Shown here: piece by piece, positions 8,443 to 16,891 of the stretch
How the letters are laid out: each line of letters begins with the position of its first letter
Numbering within the stretch: position 1 is the first letter of the stretch
NCBI GenBank assembly: GCA_013298165.1
Contig: JAAFJU010000013.1
Coordinates: forward strand, 1-62,357
DNA from: Synechococcales cyanobacterium bin31.maxbin.ball.101
GTDB lineage: Bacteria > Cyanobacteriota > Cyanobacteriia > Leptolyngbyales > Leptolyngbyaceae
Length of the DNA: 62,357 nt
Direction of reading: 5' to 3'
Notes under the pieces: generated by a model
Database searches by the model: none
What the model was told of the DNA's origin: nothing
The model's input: the letters and a program-made list of their open reading frames with translations, nothing else
Program-made: the position numbers and the translations under genes

Positions 8443-9042
8443 TTACAGAGAACCTTCGAGCGTTTTTTGGATCTCTTGACTCCACAGAGAATTCTCTTTT
8501 GTGGCATTGAGTGCAAAGGAGGCTGCACCGTTTTCGACTTTGAAGACAGGTTTGTCTGCACCGTTCACGTGTGACACTTTCAGGGTTTTCAATTTTGCGG
8601 CAACGGCTTTACGGCCTGTGTCATCGCTACAGATGTTCTGTAATGCACTAGTAAAGCCTTCTACCGATCGGTTCACGGCATTGCTATTAGTCAGCGCTTC
8701 GATCGTTTTACTGGCTTCTTCACCATTGCCAAAACTATTCCAGTCGATTTCGATTTTAACGGTTGAGCCTTGACATTTTTCTGCAATCTTCTTCTCAAAC
8801 TCAGGCATAAATTTATCGTTGTACTGGTCGATCACGCGCCGATCGGTCAAATTGAAGGTAGGAGTTCCAGAGACAGCACTTGCATTGGCGACTGTTTTAG
8901 CATCGGTTGTCTTAGCGTCAGGACTTTGAGCCGCAGATTGAGAACCCGTGGATTGGGTTGGCTTACAGCCACTGATCGCGATCGTCCCACAGAGAAGCAG
9001 AACGGCATAGGCAGAGAATCTAGACGAGAAGAAAGACAGCAT
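8443..9042 (-). CDS. Lipoprotein of unknown function
   Basis: A 199-residue protein with a clear lipoprotein signal: basic start, hydrophobic stretch AYAVLLLCGTIAISGC and a lipobox ending ISG-C at about residue 26. A Gln/Ser/Ala/Lys/Asp linker (KPTQSTGSQSAAQSPDAKTT) precedes the folded part, which is Lys/Asp-rich with two cysteines (EKCQGSTVKIEID, LQNICSDDTGRKA) that may form a disulfide. It is probably anchored in the inner or outer membrane facing the periplasm. I do not recognise the domain. Confidence 0.7.
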   Translation of the reverse strand: MLSFFSSRFSAYAVLLLCGTIAISGCKPTQSTGSQSAAQSPDAKTTDAKTVANASAVSGTPTFNLTDRRVIDQYNDKFMPEFEKKIAEKCQGSTVKIEIDWNSFGNGEEASKTIEALTNSNAVNRSVEGFTSALQNICSDDTGRKAVAAKLKTLKVSHVNGADKPVFKVENGAASFALNATKENSLWSQEIQKTLEGSL

Positions 9043-9156
9043 AGTTGTTTAACTGAATGGATTGGATTGAACTAGGGTCATCTACCGATCGCCCCTAGAG
9101 AGCTATGCAAAATCAGCCCCAAAGCCTATTAATCCCCAATTAACCCCAATAGTCAT

Positions 9157-9193
9157 AAAAAACGCTCCCCATCACTAAAACGGGGAGCGTTTC
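9157..9193 (-). terminator. Rho-independent terminator
   Basis: The stem pairs AAACGCTCCCC with GGGGAGCGTTT around an 11-nt loop. Read on the minus strand the hairpin runs straight into TTTTTT, so it terminates the zinc peptidase transcript. Confidence 0.85.
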
Positions 9194-9242
9194 CATAGTT
9201 TGCAGAATGGTTCGCAACCGATCGCAAACCCTAAAAATTGGA

Positions 9243-9947
9243 TTAGTTGCGACGATCGCCACTGAAGAAAATCATGATGATGTATTGCATCACTTGCAAC
9301 AAAGAGTAGAGCGCCGTTGCCACATAGGTAAAGGCCGCTGCATTCAGCACCTTTTTCGCACCCCTATTTTCTTCGCCCTGCAAAATCCCAAATTCATCAA
9401 TCATCCGCAGTGCCCGCGCCGAAGCGTCAAACTCCACCGGAAGCGTCACCAAATGAAACACCAAACTCGACGCAAATAAGATCAAACCCACATAGACAAA
9501 AAGCAAACTAATGCCCTTCAACGCCCCGAACATCATGCCACCCATGATCAACATCGGCCCAAACTGAGCACCGATATTCACTGCGGGTACTAGGGCCGAT
9601 CGGAGATTCATGGCCTGATAGCCTTCCACATCCTGCAAGACGTGACCACACTCATGGGCTGCCACCGCCGCCGCCGCCAAAGAGGTCGAGCCATAGACCA
9701 CCTCAGAGAGCCGAACGGCCTTCGCGCTCGGGTCATAGTGATCACTCAAAACCCCGGCCACAGGCTCAACCGTAATATGGCTCACTCCCATGCGTTTGAG
9801 AATGGCCTCAGCCACCTCTGCGCCTGTCATGCCCATGCTGGACTGGACTTGAGAATATTTGTCGTAGGTGCCTTGGACGCGCTGCTGTGCCCACCACACC
9901 AGCAACATGCCAGGAAGAAGCAACAACATAGATGGATGAAAGAACAT
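9243..9947 (-). CDS. YugP-family zinc metallopeptidase
   Basis: A 234-residue membrane protein of the neutral zinc metallopeptidase family typified by YugP. The zinc motif HECGHVLQD (HExxH variant HECGH) lies near residue 93, after an N-terminal membrane helix (MLLLLPGMLLVWWAQQRV). Two or three further helices follow (ALVPAVNIGAQFGPMLIMGG, ISLLFVYVGLILFASSLVF and a C-terminal helix). The segment VPVEFDASARAL after the helices is also family-typical (here LPVEFDASARAL). Substrates are unknown; a role in membrane protein turnover is the usual guess. It is monocistronic with its own terminator. Confidence 0.88.
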   Translation of the reverse strand: MFFHPSMLLLLPGMLLVWWAQQRVQGTYDKYSQVQSSMGMTGAEVAEAILKRMGVSHITVEPVAGVLSDHYDPSAKAVRLSEVVYGSTSLAAAAVAAHECGHVLQDVEGYQAMNLRSALVPAVNIGAQFGPMLIMGGMMFGALKGISLLFVYVGLILFASSLVFHLVTLPVEFDASARALRMIDEFGILQGEENRGAKKVLNAAAFTYVATALYSLLQVMQYIIMIFFSGDRRN

Positions 9948-10062
9948 GGTTTAGCTCGCTTAGGTCATTTAAATGCTTTCGATTTATATGCTAACATCTG
10001 CCCTGAAAAGTGCCACGATCGGCAACCTCGACCCATTTTGGGTGGATTAGTGAACTCAACCC

Positions 10063-10662
10063 ATGACTCAATCTTTGAATCCAGCACTCCGTTCGAAAGT
10101 CTTCACCTGGCTTGAGTCTGAAGTCCCTGAATCCCGAATTCGTCACATTCTGCGCGTGGAAACGATGGCGATCGACCTTGCCCATCGCCATGACATTGAC
10201 CCAGTCAAAGCCAGTCAAGCGGCCATGATGCATGACTTGGCAAAATTTTTTAAACCTGAAAAGCTATTAGCCATGGCCCAATCCCAGGGTTTGACCATCG
10301 ATCCCATCTGCCAAGCCGCACCCCATCTGCTCCATGCGGAGGTGGGCACGATCGTCGCTCGGGACGTTTTTCAGGTGACGGAGGGTTCGGTTTTGCTGGC
10401 GATCGCCAACCACACCCTAGGTACACCGGGCATGGATGCCCTATCCTGCATTATTTATCTGGCCGACAGTTTAGAGCCGGGACGGGGAAAAACGGAAGAA
10501 CTGGAAAGCCTGCGTCACCTCTGTCACAAAGATTTAAAGGAAGCGGTTTGGAGAACGGCGGATTTTAGTTTGCAGTATTTGCTAAGATCGCAACAGCTCA
10601 TCCATCCAAGGACGGTAATGACCCGAAATTGGTTTTTACAAGAGGTAATCTCTCCCACATGA
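10063..10662 (+). CDS. yqeK: YqeK HD hydrolase (Ap4A hydrolase)
   Basis: A 199-residue HD-domain protein. H(R/I) elements RIRHILRVETMAIDLAHRH, the metal-binding MMHDLAKFF (HD near residue 57) and the later IANHTLGTPGMDALSCIIYLADSLEPGR segment are the YqeK signature. Family members hydrolyse diadenosine tetraphosphate symmetrically to ADP. In many bacteria yqeK directly precedes rsfS, as here; the two genes overlap by ATGA (10659-10662), which points to translational coupling and a link to ribosome assembly or stress. Confidence 0.9.
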   Translation: MTQSLNPALRSKVFTWLESEVPESRIRHILRVETMAIDLAHRHDIDPVKASQAAMMHDLAKFFKPEKLLAMAQSQGLTIDPICQAAPHLLHAEVGTIVARDVFQVTEGSVLLAIANHTLGTPGMDALSCIIYLADSLEPGRGKTEELESLRHLCHKDLKEAVWRTADFSLQYLLRSQQLIHPRTVMTRNWFLQEVISPT

Positions 10663-11135
10663 CAGAACAACTCATCTCGACCGATCTGACGGCCGATGAC
10701 TTTCAGTCGGTCGTAGACCATCGCCCGGACCCTGAAACTCTCTCCACACCAGAGTTCGTCATCGATCGTAATGACCCCCTCTTCAAGATGGCTTGGCTAG
10801 CAGCCGAGGCGGCGGACGATCGGAAAGGCGGTGACATTGTGTTACTTCAGGTCGGTGTGGTGTCTTCCATTGCTGAATACTTTGTGATTGTCACCGGATA
10901 TTCTCGCGTCCAAGTGCGGGCCATCACTAACTCCGTCGAAGAGAAAATCACCACGACCCTAGGCCGTGAGCCGTTGCGCAGTGCGGGCGGGGCGGAAGGT
11001 GTCTGGTCTTGTCTCGACTACGGCGATGTTGTGGTTCATATTCAAATGCCGGATACCCGAGACTTTTATGCTCTAGAAGCCTTCTGGGGTCATGCTCCGA
11101 AGGCCGTTTTTGTCCCAGAAGCGCCTGAGGCTTAG
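10659..11135 (+). CDS. rsfS: Ribosome silencing factor RsfS (Iojap family)
   Basis: RsfS binds uL14 on the 50S subunit and blocks joining with 30S when nutrients are low. The conserved core is present: AAEAADDRKGGDIVLLQVGV, VSSIAEYFVIVTGYSRVQVRA, then GVWSCLDYGDVVVHIQMPDTRDFYALEAFWG. A short acidic N-terminal extension of about 35 residues precedes the domain. The chosen start at 10659 sits in the ATGA overlap with yqeK; the longer in-frame start at 10629 lies wholly inside yqeK and is less likely. A paired dispersed repeat follows the gene. Confidence 0.93.
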   Translation: MTEQLISTDLTADDFQSVVDHRPDPETLSTPEFVIDRNDPLFKMAWLAAEAADDRKGGDIVLLQVGVVSSIAEYFVIVTGYSRVQVRAITNSVEEKITTTLGREPLRSAGGAEGVWSCLDYGDVVVHIQMPDTRDFYALEAFWGHAPKAVFVPEAPEA

Positions 11136-11142
11136 TTCTTTG

Positions 11143-11226
11143 GCGACCTGCCCCCCGGTCCCTAATTCTGGGGGAGCTAGAGTTCGGCCCAGTGTCCGGT
11201 TCCCCCAGAATTGGGGGTTAGGGGGC
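11143..11226. repeat. Inverted pair of the dispersed palindromic repeat
   Basis: A minus-oriented copy (about 11150-11176, one base diverged in the core) and a plus-oriented copy with a perfect core (11201-11216) face each other across about 25 bp. The same head-to-head arrangement occurs at 39040-39122. The right end runs into the glycosyltransferase gene, whose stop codon lies inside it. Confidence 0.85.
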
Positions 11227-12348
11227 TAATAATTTCGCAAGCTGTGATCCGATCGCTCCTTTATCAAAAATCTTCAAGCATTCCGATCGCAGATAGTCGC
11301 CATCGGTGCGTTGATCCCCGCCCTTCAGCATCTCGATCGTTGCCATGGCTACCTCATCGGGATCGCGGTGCGGCACTCGCCAGCCTAGCCTTCCATCTTG
11401 CAGCGGTTCCGCTGATCCGTCCGCATCTCCCGACAGGACCGGAACCCCGCAAGCCATCGCCTCCAAATAGACAATCCCGAACCCTTCCTGGGAGGGCATC
11501 ACGTAGGCATCGGCCAAATTGTAATGAGCCGCCAAATCCTTCGTCGCCACAAATCCCGCAAAAATCACCCGATCGGCCACTCCCAACTCCACCGCCAACG
11601 CCGCCAACCTCGGCTGGTCATCGCCGCGCCCGAGGATCAAATATGTAACATCTGGGACCGATCGTAAAATCTCCGGCAACGCCCGAAGGGTGACATCGAC
11701 GCCCTTGTACCGATCGCCCGACCACAGCCTTGCCACGGTCATCAGAACTTTTGAATCCTCCAAGCCATACTTTGCAATCCAATCCTGCGACTTCGGCTGT
11801 GGCTGAAACGCTTGACCATCGACGGCACAGTACAGAAACTCGACTTTTTCGGGTTCGATCTGGTTCGAGGCACAGAGCCGATCGCGGGAATAGCGGCTAA
11901 TCGTCCAAATCTTCGCACTAGCCTGCAATGCCTTCTGTTGCGATTTTCCCAACGGCTCCCAAACTTCCTTCCCGTAGGTCAACACTGTAAATGGAATCCC
12001 CAATGGCTGACAAATGGCCCGAATGACAGGCGCAAGATTAATATGTCCGCAATAGAGGTGGCTCGGCTTCGATCGCACCACATAGGCGACTAAGGCAGCA
12101 ATCAGTTTTAAACGACCCACTTGAGGCGACGGGTGTTTAAAAAAGTGAAAGTTGAGGTGGGGATCTGCGAAAGGATTGGGCATTTCGGCGCTGTCCCGCA
12201 ACAGAAAAATATCGGCAACAGTCTCATTCCCGCCTTGCGAAACCGCTGGTAGAGCCTTCGGCATTGCCCTCAGCAGGTCGCCCACATAGGACTGAATGCC
12301 ACCTTCACAGGACAAAATTTCTAAGAAAACGAACGCAATGCGGGACAT
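11218..12348 (-). CDS. Glycosyltransferase family 4
   Basis: A 376-residue GT-B glycosyltransferase. The N-terminal half carries the acceptor side (VFLEILSCEGGIQSYVGDLL). The C-terminal half has the GT4 signature: MTVARLWSGDRYKGVDVTLR, YLILGRGDDQPRLAALAVEL, and the EX7E motif in SQEGFGIVYLEAMACGVPVL, which binds the nucleotide sugar. It probably acts in cell-surface polysaccharide or glycolipid synthesis; donor and acceptor cannot be read. The last codons (KLLAP-stop) are supplied by the edge of the dispersed repeat, so the C-terminus may have been altered by the element. Confidence 0.88.
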   Translation of the reverse strand: MSRIAFVFLEILSCEGGIQSYVGDLLRAMPKALPAVSQGGNETVADIFLLRDSAEMPNPFADPHLNFHFFKHPSPQVGRLKLIAALVAYVVRSKPSHLYCGHINLAPVIRAICQPLGIPFTVLTYGKEVWEPLGKSQQKALQASAKIWTISRYSRDRLCASNQIEPEKVEFLYCAVDGQAFQPQPKSQDWIAKYGLEDSKVLMTVARLWSGDRYKGVDVTLRALPEILRSVPDVTYLILGRGDDQPRLAALAVELGVADRVIFAGFVATKDLAAHYNLADAYVMPSQEGFGIVYLEAMACGVPVLSGDADGSAEPLQDGRLGWRVPHRDPDEVAMATIEMLKGGDQRTDGDYLRSECLKIFDKGAIGSQLAKLLAP

Positions 12349-12446
12349 GGCAACGATTAGGGGGTGGGGTTCTAGACGCCGATCGGATAGGCATCCCGAT
12401 CGTCCCCTCCATCATTCCCAAAATCCCGCTAGCGCTATCTGAAGGC

Positions 12447-12731
12447 TTAATCTTTCTTTCGCGCAGTTTTAATCATGCGAACGAGGGTCGTATGGGCATC
12501 TTCAGAATGCTCCAACTCGTGGTCAAAGGTCACGCGCAGTGGGACGGATGCCCCATTGACTTCGGCAGTCAAATCCATGCCTAAGGGATCGATCGCCACC
12601 ATGGTCGCCGCACTGGCCTCTGGTGTTTGACCGTAAACGGTGGCATAGAGCAGGACCGCTTCTGCATGGTCATCATTCATGTGAGCGCAGATGCGATTGC
12701 TCACGGCAGTTGTAATAGGATCAGCAGCCAT
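12447..12731 (-). CDS. DUF2470 domain protein
   Basis: A 94-residue single-domain protein. The N-terminal motif RICAHMNDDHAEAVLLYATV, followed by MVAIDPLGMDL and VPLRVTFDHELEHSEDAHTTL, defines DUF2470, which is related to the C-terminal part of heme-utilisation (HugZ/pyridoxamine-oxidase-like) proteins. Stand-alone copies are common in cyanobacteria and plants. A heme or cofactor link is family knowledge only; no catalytic residues can be assigned. Confidence 0.85.
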   Translation of the reverse strand: MAADPITTAVSNRICAHMNDDHAEAVLLYATVYGQTPEASAATMVAIDPLGMDLTAEVNGASVPLRVTFDHELEHSEDAHTTLVRMIKTARKKD

Positions 12732-12909
12732 CAGAAAACCCCGGTTATTAAATTCATAAAATCATCTGAACTCCTCTAGTCTACCAAAAGCGATCGCTTC
12801 AAATGTCCGAAAGGAGGATTTGGGTTTCTCAGGGTCTGCAGGATCGGGGAGGTCGATCGCGCTAATCACCATACGTTATAATCAATCCACGGAACCATAG
12901 TCCAAATGT

Positions 12910-13206
12910 ATGAACCGATCGCAAGTTCTCGCCATTCTCCAAACGCATCTCCCCACGATCGAAGCCATGGGAGTCCGATCGCTTGCGTTGTTCGGATCGG
13001 TTGCTCGTGATGAAGCCTCACCGGAAAGCGATATTGATTTTGCCGTAGAGTTCGATGCTCCGCCAACGTTTGATGGATATATGAATTTGAAGATTCTTTT
13101 AGAAGATACGCTCGATCGGGATATCGATCTGATTCCCATTCAATCCATGAAGCCAGAAGTCAAAGCAACCATGCAAAACGATCTTTACTATGTCACGCAA
13201 AATTAG
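12910..13206 (+). CDS. mntA: MntA-type minimal nucleotidyltransferase (antitoxin)
   Basis: A 98-residue MNT-fold protein with the motif GSVARDEASPESDIDFAVEF (residues about 29-48), containing the GSX10DXD signature with both aspartates, and a third acidic strand DIDLIP. In HepT-MntA modules the nucleotidyltransferase neutralises the HEPN toxin by AMPylating a tyrosine. It overlaps hepT by 17 bp, the standard arrangement. The catalytic residues look intact. Confidence 0.87.
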   Translation: MNRSQVLAILQTHLPTIEAMGVRSLALFGSVARDEASPESDIDFAVEFDAPPTFDGYMNLKILLEDTLDRDIDLIPIQSMKPEVKATMQNDLYYVTQN

Positions 13207-13528
13207 TCTTTATCTCAACGATATTCTGAAAAGCTGTGGGAAAATTACGACCTACACCCAGGAGATGAACTATGAAGCGTTTCTGGAAGACGATCGCACC
13301 TACGAAGCGGTATTGCTGAATCTTCAAATCATTGGCGAGTCTGTTAAAAATATCCCGAATGACGTTCGCGATCGATCGCCTGAAATTGAGTGGCGAAAAA
13401 TTGCTGGGTTGCGAGACATGATTGCTCATGCCTATTTTCAAATTGAACCAGGAATTGTTTGGGATATCGTTCAAACCAAAATTCAGCCCTTACAAAAAGC
13501 TGTCTTAGAATTAACGGAACTCCTCTAG
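13190..13528 (+). CDS. hepT: HepT-type HEPN toxin
   Basis: A 112-residue helical protein of the HepT family. The RX4HXY ribonuclease motif is visible as R-DMIA-H-A-Y within GLRDMIAHAYF (about residue 75-85), and the N-terminal KISLYLNDILKSCGKITTYT region is typical. HEPN toxins of this class act on RNA; the tyrosine in the motif is the residue AMPylated by the partner MntA. The complete motif and the overlapping gene pair suggest a functional module. Confidence 0.87.
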   Translation: MSRKISLYLNDILKSCGKITTYTQEMNYEAFLEDDRTYEAVLLNLQIIGESVKNIPNDVRDRSPEIEWRKIAGLRDMIAHAYFQIEPGIVWDIVQTKIQPLQKAVLELTELL

Positions 13529-13534
13529 TTTGTC

Positions 13535-16042
13535 CTACTTTGGATATACCACCGTCACTCCTGTCCCGCCGTCATATTTTTCCGCAGGTTCAAATTTCGC
13601 GACTCGATCGTGCCGCTTTAAATAAGCATGAACGCCTTGCTTGAGCTTGCCTGTGCCGTGGCCGTGGATGATCCAAATGGGTCCATGATTCGCGGAAATG
13701 GCGCGATCGATCACAATTTCGGCATCCGCCACCCGCTGTCCCCGAATGTCAAACGTCGTGCTTTCGGTTCGCACCGCCGGAGCAGAGGGAGTTGGGTTTT
13801 GTGGAGGTTGGTTTTTAGCTTTTCGCTCTTCTTTGGGTTTCTCTTCGCGTTCGACTTTTTGACCCTGCAGTGATTCGATTTCGTAGACCGAAACGTTCAT
13901 TTTCATAATCCCAAACCGCACCGTGAGTTCTTCCCCCTCACTCGCCAAAACCTCTGCCGTCTGCCCAATGCGCGGAATCCTCACCCGATCGCCCACCTTC
14001 GGCATAAATCCAGGCTTTTTCTTTTTGGTTTCAGCGGAGGGGAGGTGTTTGTCGGCGAGTTTGTTGAGGCGATCGGTAGCGAGTTGCGCGTCTTGTCCCG
14101 TCGGAGTCCCTTTTTGCAATTGCTTGATCACCTGAGCAACCTGCGATTTGGCATCCAGCAGCATTTTTTGCACAGCATCTTCTTGCGCTTGTTTGAGTTC
14201 GCGTTCGCGCTCTTTTAAGACCTGTGCTTTTGCCGTCACTTGCTCATAGAAAAACTCCGCTTGTTTGATTAACCGTTCCGCTTCTTTGGCTTTCTCTTCC
14301 TGCTCTCGCCGCTGCGCTTCCAGACCTGCAATGACTTCGTTAACATCTTGGCTCATGCCGCCGATGTAGCCACGGGCGTCTTCTACGATCGCAGACTGCA
14401 ATCCTAAGCGAGATGCGATCGTTAATGCATTCGATCGTCCGGGGATTCCCCACAGCAATCGATAGGTCGGCTCTAGTAGCACATCATCAAACTCCACCGA
14501 CGCATTTTCAAACCGTTCATCTTGATATTTCAATGCCTTCAGTTCACCGAAGTGTGTGGTGGCGATCGTCAATTTTGCACGGTTGGCGAGATGTTTTAGC
14601 AATGCGATCGCTAATGCAGAACCCTCGGACGGATCAGTTCCCGCCCCCACTTCATCCAGTAAGACTAATGCATTGGACCGATCGGCAACAATTCCACTAA
14701 ATTCCGGTTCCGGCTCCCCCAGAATTGGGGGCTGGGGGGCCATCCGGGTTTCTGCAACATCCGCATCCAATGCATCCAAAATCCGTCCAATCCGACGAAT
14801 ATGTCCCGAAAACGTAGACAAACTTTGCTGCAACGATTGCTCATCCCCAATATCCGCCAACACCTGCCCAAACCAAGGCAATTCCACAGGTTCCCGCGCT
14901 GGGACAAACAACCCCACCTTCGACATCAACACCGCCAACGCCAAGGTTTTTAACGTAACTGTCTTACCACCTGTGTTTGGACCTGTGATCGCAACGACGC
15001 GAATCTTTGGATCAATATTCAAATGCGTCGGAATCACCGCGCGGCCTTCTTCATTTTTATGTTGCCAAACCAGCAACGGATGGCGCAAATTGCGCAAGGT
15101 AATATTTTGATTGCCCGCTGCCGCCTCGTCCCAATCAATAAAGGTGGGCGGATTAGCTTCAAGCCAGTAGCTATAGCGCGATCGGGCTGTTGCTAAATCC
15201 AACATCGTACAAATAGCCACAAGATGCTCCAGGTCCTCTTGAACCTCTGCAACGAGTGCCGTCAACTTCCGCCGCACGGCTTCTTCTTCCGCTTGTTCTT
15301 GACGTAAAAACTGCCGCAATGCATTGTTCATTTGCACAGTGGACTGCGGCTCGATGAACAAGGTCGCCCCACTGGTCGAGGCATCGTGAACAATGCCGGG
15401 AATGTGTTCTTTATAGTTTGATTTAATCGATAGGACGTAGCGCCCGTCGCGCTGAGTGATCACGGATTCTTGAATCGCACTGGAATGGCGACTCATCATC
15501 TTGTTCAAAATGTCCAAAATCCGATCGCGGGTTGATCGGATCTTCTCCCGAATGTCCGTCAGCTTCGGACTAGCCCGCTCTGTGACTTTCCCCCGATCGT
15601 CAATACAGCGATAAATCTCTTGTTCAATCTCTGGATAGGTCCGCAGATCGGCCACCATCTCTAAAAGCGTGGGCACGTTTTCTGCATTTTCGATCGCTCG
15701 ACGCAGGGTTCTGGCCCCGGACAAGGTGGTGGAAATATTCAGCAGTTCTTCGCCCGAGAGCAAGCCTTGCAGGGACGATCGTTCCAGCGCATCCCCAATA
15801 TCCTGAATCCCCCCAAAGGGAAGTCCCCCAGAGACCGATTGATCCAACTCGTAGGTCTCACGGGTCTGGGCGAGGAGGTGCAGGGTCTCTTCTTTGGTCG
15901 CAGGAATTTGAAGGTGATGGGCGGCGATCGACCCGAGTTTTGTCGCGGCGAAGGTGGCCAAGTGCTGACACAGGCGCGACCATTCCAATAAATTGAGGGT
16001 TTCTTGCTGGATCAAGGGAGGTGGTGGAGACGATCGGGACAT
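13535..16042 (-). CDS. mutS2: MutS2 endonuclease / ribosome-rescue ATPase
   Basis: An 835-residue MutS2: clamp/lever helices, ATPase with P-loop GPNTGGKT (354-361), Walker B LVLLDEVGAGTD (459-470), a long coiled coil (about 560-640), a KOW-like segment (PKVGDRVRIPRIGQTAEV) and a C-terminal Smr domain with DIRGQRVADAEI and IIHGHGTGKL. MutS2 suppresses recombination and, in Bacillus, splits collided ribosomes. It has an extra stretch of about 25 residues (428-456) just before Walker B, where usual MutS2 proteins go almost directly from the lever helix to LVLLDE. That extra peptide (with PQPPILGEPEPE) is coded by the dispersed repeat at 14711-14743 in frame. All key ATPase residues remain. Confidence 0.93.
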   Translation of the reverse strand: MSRSSPPPPLIQQETLNLLEWSRLCQHLATFAATKLGSIAAHHLQIPATKEETLHLLAQTRETYELDQSVSGGLPFGGIQDIGDALERSSLQGLLSGEELLNISTTLSGARTLRRAIENAENVPTLLEMVADLRTYPEIEQEIYRCIDDRGKVTERASPKLTDIREKIRSTRDRILDILNKMMSRHSSAIQESVITQRDGRYVLSIKSNYKEHIPGIVHDASTSGATLFIEPQSTVQMNNALRQFLRQEQAEEEAVRRKLTALVAEVQEDLEHLVAICTMLDLATARSRYSYWLEANPPTFIDWDEAAAGNQNITLRNLRHPLLVWQHKNEEGRAVIPTHLNIDPKIRVVAITGPNTGGKTVTLKTLALAVLMSKVGLFVPAREPVELPWFGQVLADIGDEQSLQQSLSTFSGHIRRIGRILDALDADVAETRMAPQPPILGEPEPEFSGIVADRSNALVLLDEVGAGTDPSEGSALAIALLKHLANRAKLTIATTHFGELKALKYQDERFENASVEFDDVLLEPTYRLLWGIPGRSNALTIASRLGLQSAIVEDARGYIGGMSQDVNEVIAGLEAQRREQEEKAKEAERLIKQAEFFYEQVTAKAQVLKERERELKQAQEDAVQKMLLDAKSQVAQVIKQLQKGTPTGQDAQLATDRLNKLADKHLPSAETKKKKPGFMPKVGDRVRIPRIGQTAEVLASEGEELTVRFGIMKMNVSVYEIESLQGQKVEREEKPKEERKAKNQPPQNPTPSAPAVRTESTTFDIRGQRVADAEIVIDRAISANHGPIWIIHGHGTGKLKQGVHAYLKRHDRVAKFEPAEKYDGGTGVTVVYPK
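14711..14743 (+). repeat. Dispersed palindromic repeat inside mutS2
   Basis: A perfect core CCCCCAGAATTGGGGG (14716-14731) with the flanks ccggct and ctggggggc shared with the intergenic copies. It is read in frame, on the antisense strand relative to the repeat, as part of the MutS2 insertion at residues about 434-445. Confidence 0.9.
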
Positions 16043-16289
16043 TAACTATTGTAAAGGATCTGTCTCTCTTTCGGGGACTGGAGTTGGGGATTTGCGATCG
16101 GTCGGACTGGAGAGAGGGGCGATCGCTACGGGGATTTTTGTGAAGCAGGAATAAAATGTATAAAATTTTTGTGTGATGAGATATTTTTGCGTGGGGAGGG
16201 AATGATAAAAACATTGAGAGTCGAAAAATCCAACTTTAAAGGGCTGGAACTCCGACTTAGACCTTCTAATTTCTCAATCTTCTATTGCT
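16043..16289. other. Divergent intergenic region, mutS2 / exported protein
   Basis: This 247-bp gap holds the promoters of two divergent genes. It is AT-richer near 16150-16270. I see no clear operator or RNA signal. Confidence 0.35.
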
Positions 16290-16847
16290 ATGACTAATCA
16301 TTCTGCGATTAAACGGATTTCGATCGGGTTCTTGTCGATGGCAAGTGCAAGTTTATGGCTTGGCTATACTTCGATTGCCCAAGCCCAAGCTAGTCTGACG
16401 ACAGAATCACGATTGGGGACGAATGGCATTGGTCCGGTGTTAACTGGAATGTCGTTGGAAGAAGCGATCGAAGCATCAGGGCTAAGGTTTAAAACAGGTT
16501 CAGCGGGTAATGGTGGATGTAAGGATGTTCAGCCGATCGGAGGACCAAAAAATCTCTGGTTCATGGTGAATGATGGATCGATCGCAGTTGCCTATGTTCG
16601 TAATCCGGCAATCAAGACTTTGCGAGGCGCGAAAATTGGGGATTCAGAATCGAAGATTCGATCGATGTATCCAGGACAGTTAAAGCCTGCGGAATCTTTG
16701 AGTTTATCTATGAAGAATTTACAATTTGTTCCGAAGGATGCGGACGATCGAAATTATCGAATTGTGTTCTCTTTTAGGAAGGGTAATTTAGTTGGTTTTC
16801 GATCAGGACGTTTGCCTGAGGTGCTTTGGGTTGAGGGTTGTTTTTAG
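16290..16847 (+). CDS. Exported protein of unknown function
   Basis: A 185-residue protein with an N-terminal signal peptide (MASASLWLGYTSIAQAQA, probable cleavage after AQA). The mature part has TNGIGPVLTGMSLEEAIEAS, CKDVQPIGGPKNLWFMVNDG and LRGAKIGDSESKIRSMYPGQ, repeated patterns of a small alpha/beta domain found in several exported proteins that monitor threshold or drift (GPVLTGMSLEEA and GAKIGDSESKI look like two related units). Two cysteines, near residues 77 and 184, may pair. No enzyme motif is seen. Confidence 0.6.
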   Translation: MTNHSAIKRISIGFLSMASASLWLGYTSIAQAQASLTTESRLGTNGIGPVLTGMSLEEAIEASGLRFKTGSAGNGGCKDVQPIGGPKNLWFMVNDGSIAVAYVRNPAIKTLRGAKIGDSESKIRSMYPGQLKPAESLSLSMKNLQFVPKDADDRNYRIVFSFRKGNLVGFRSGRLPEVLWVEGCF

Positions 16848-16891
16848 AATCCATCGTTAGAAATTAGCTTTATTTAAATTGGGTTACTGAC

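Noticed and set aside
14556-15110. A 184-codon open frame antisense to mutS2
   Set aside because: It lies wholly within the MutS2 ATPase domain coding sequence and the translation is low-complexity Ser/Asn-rich.
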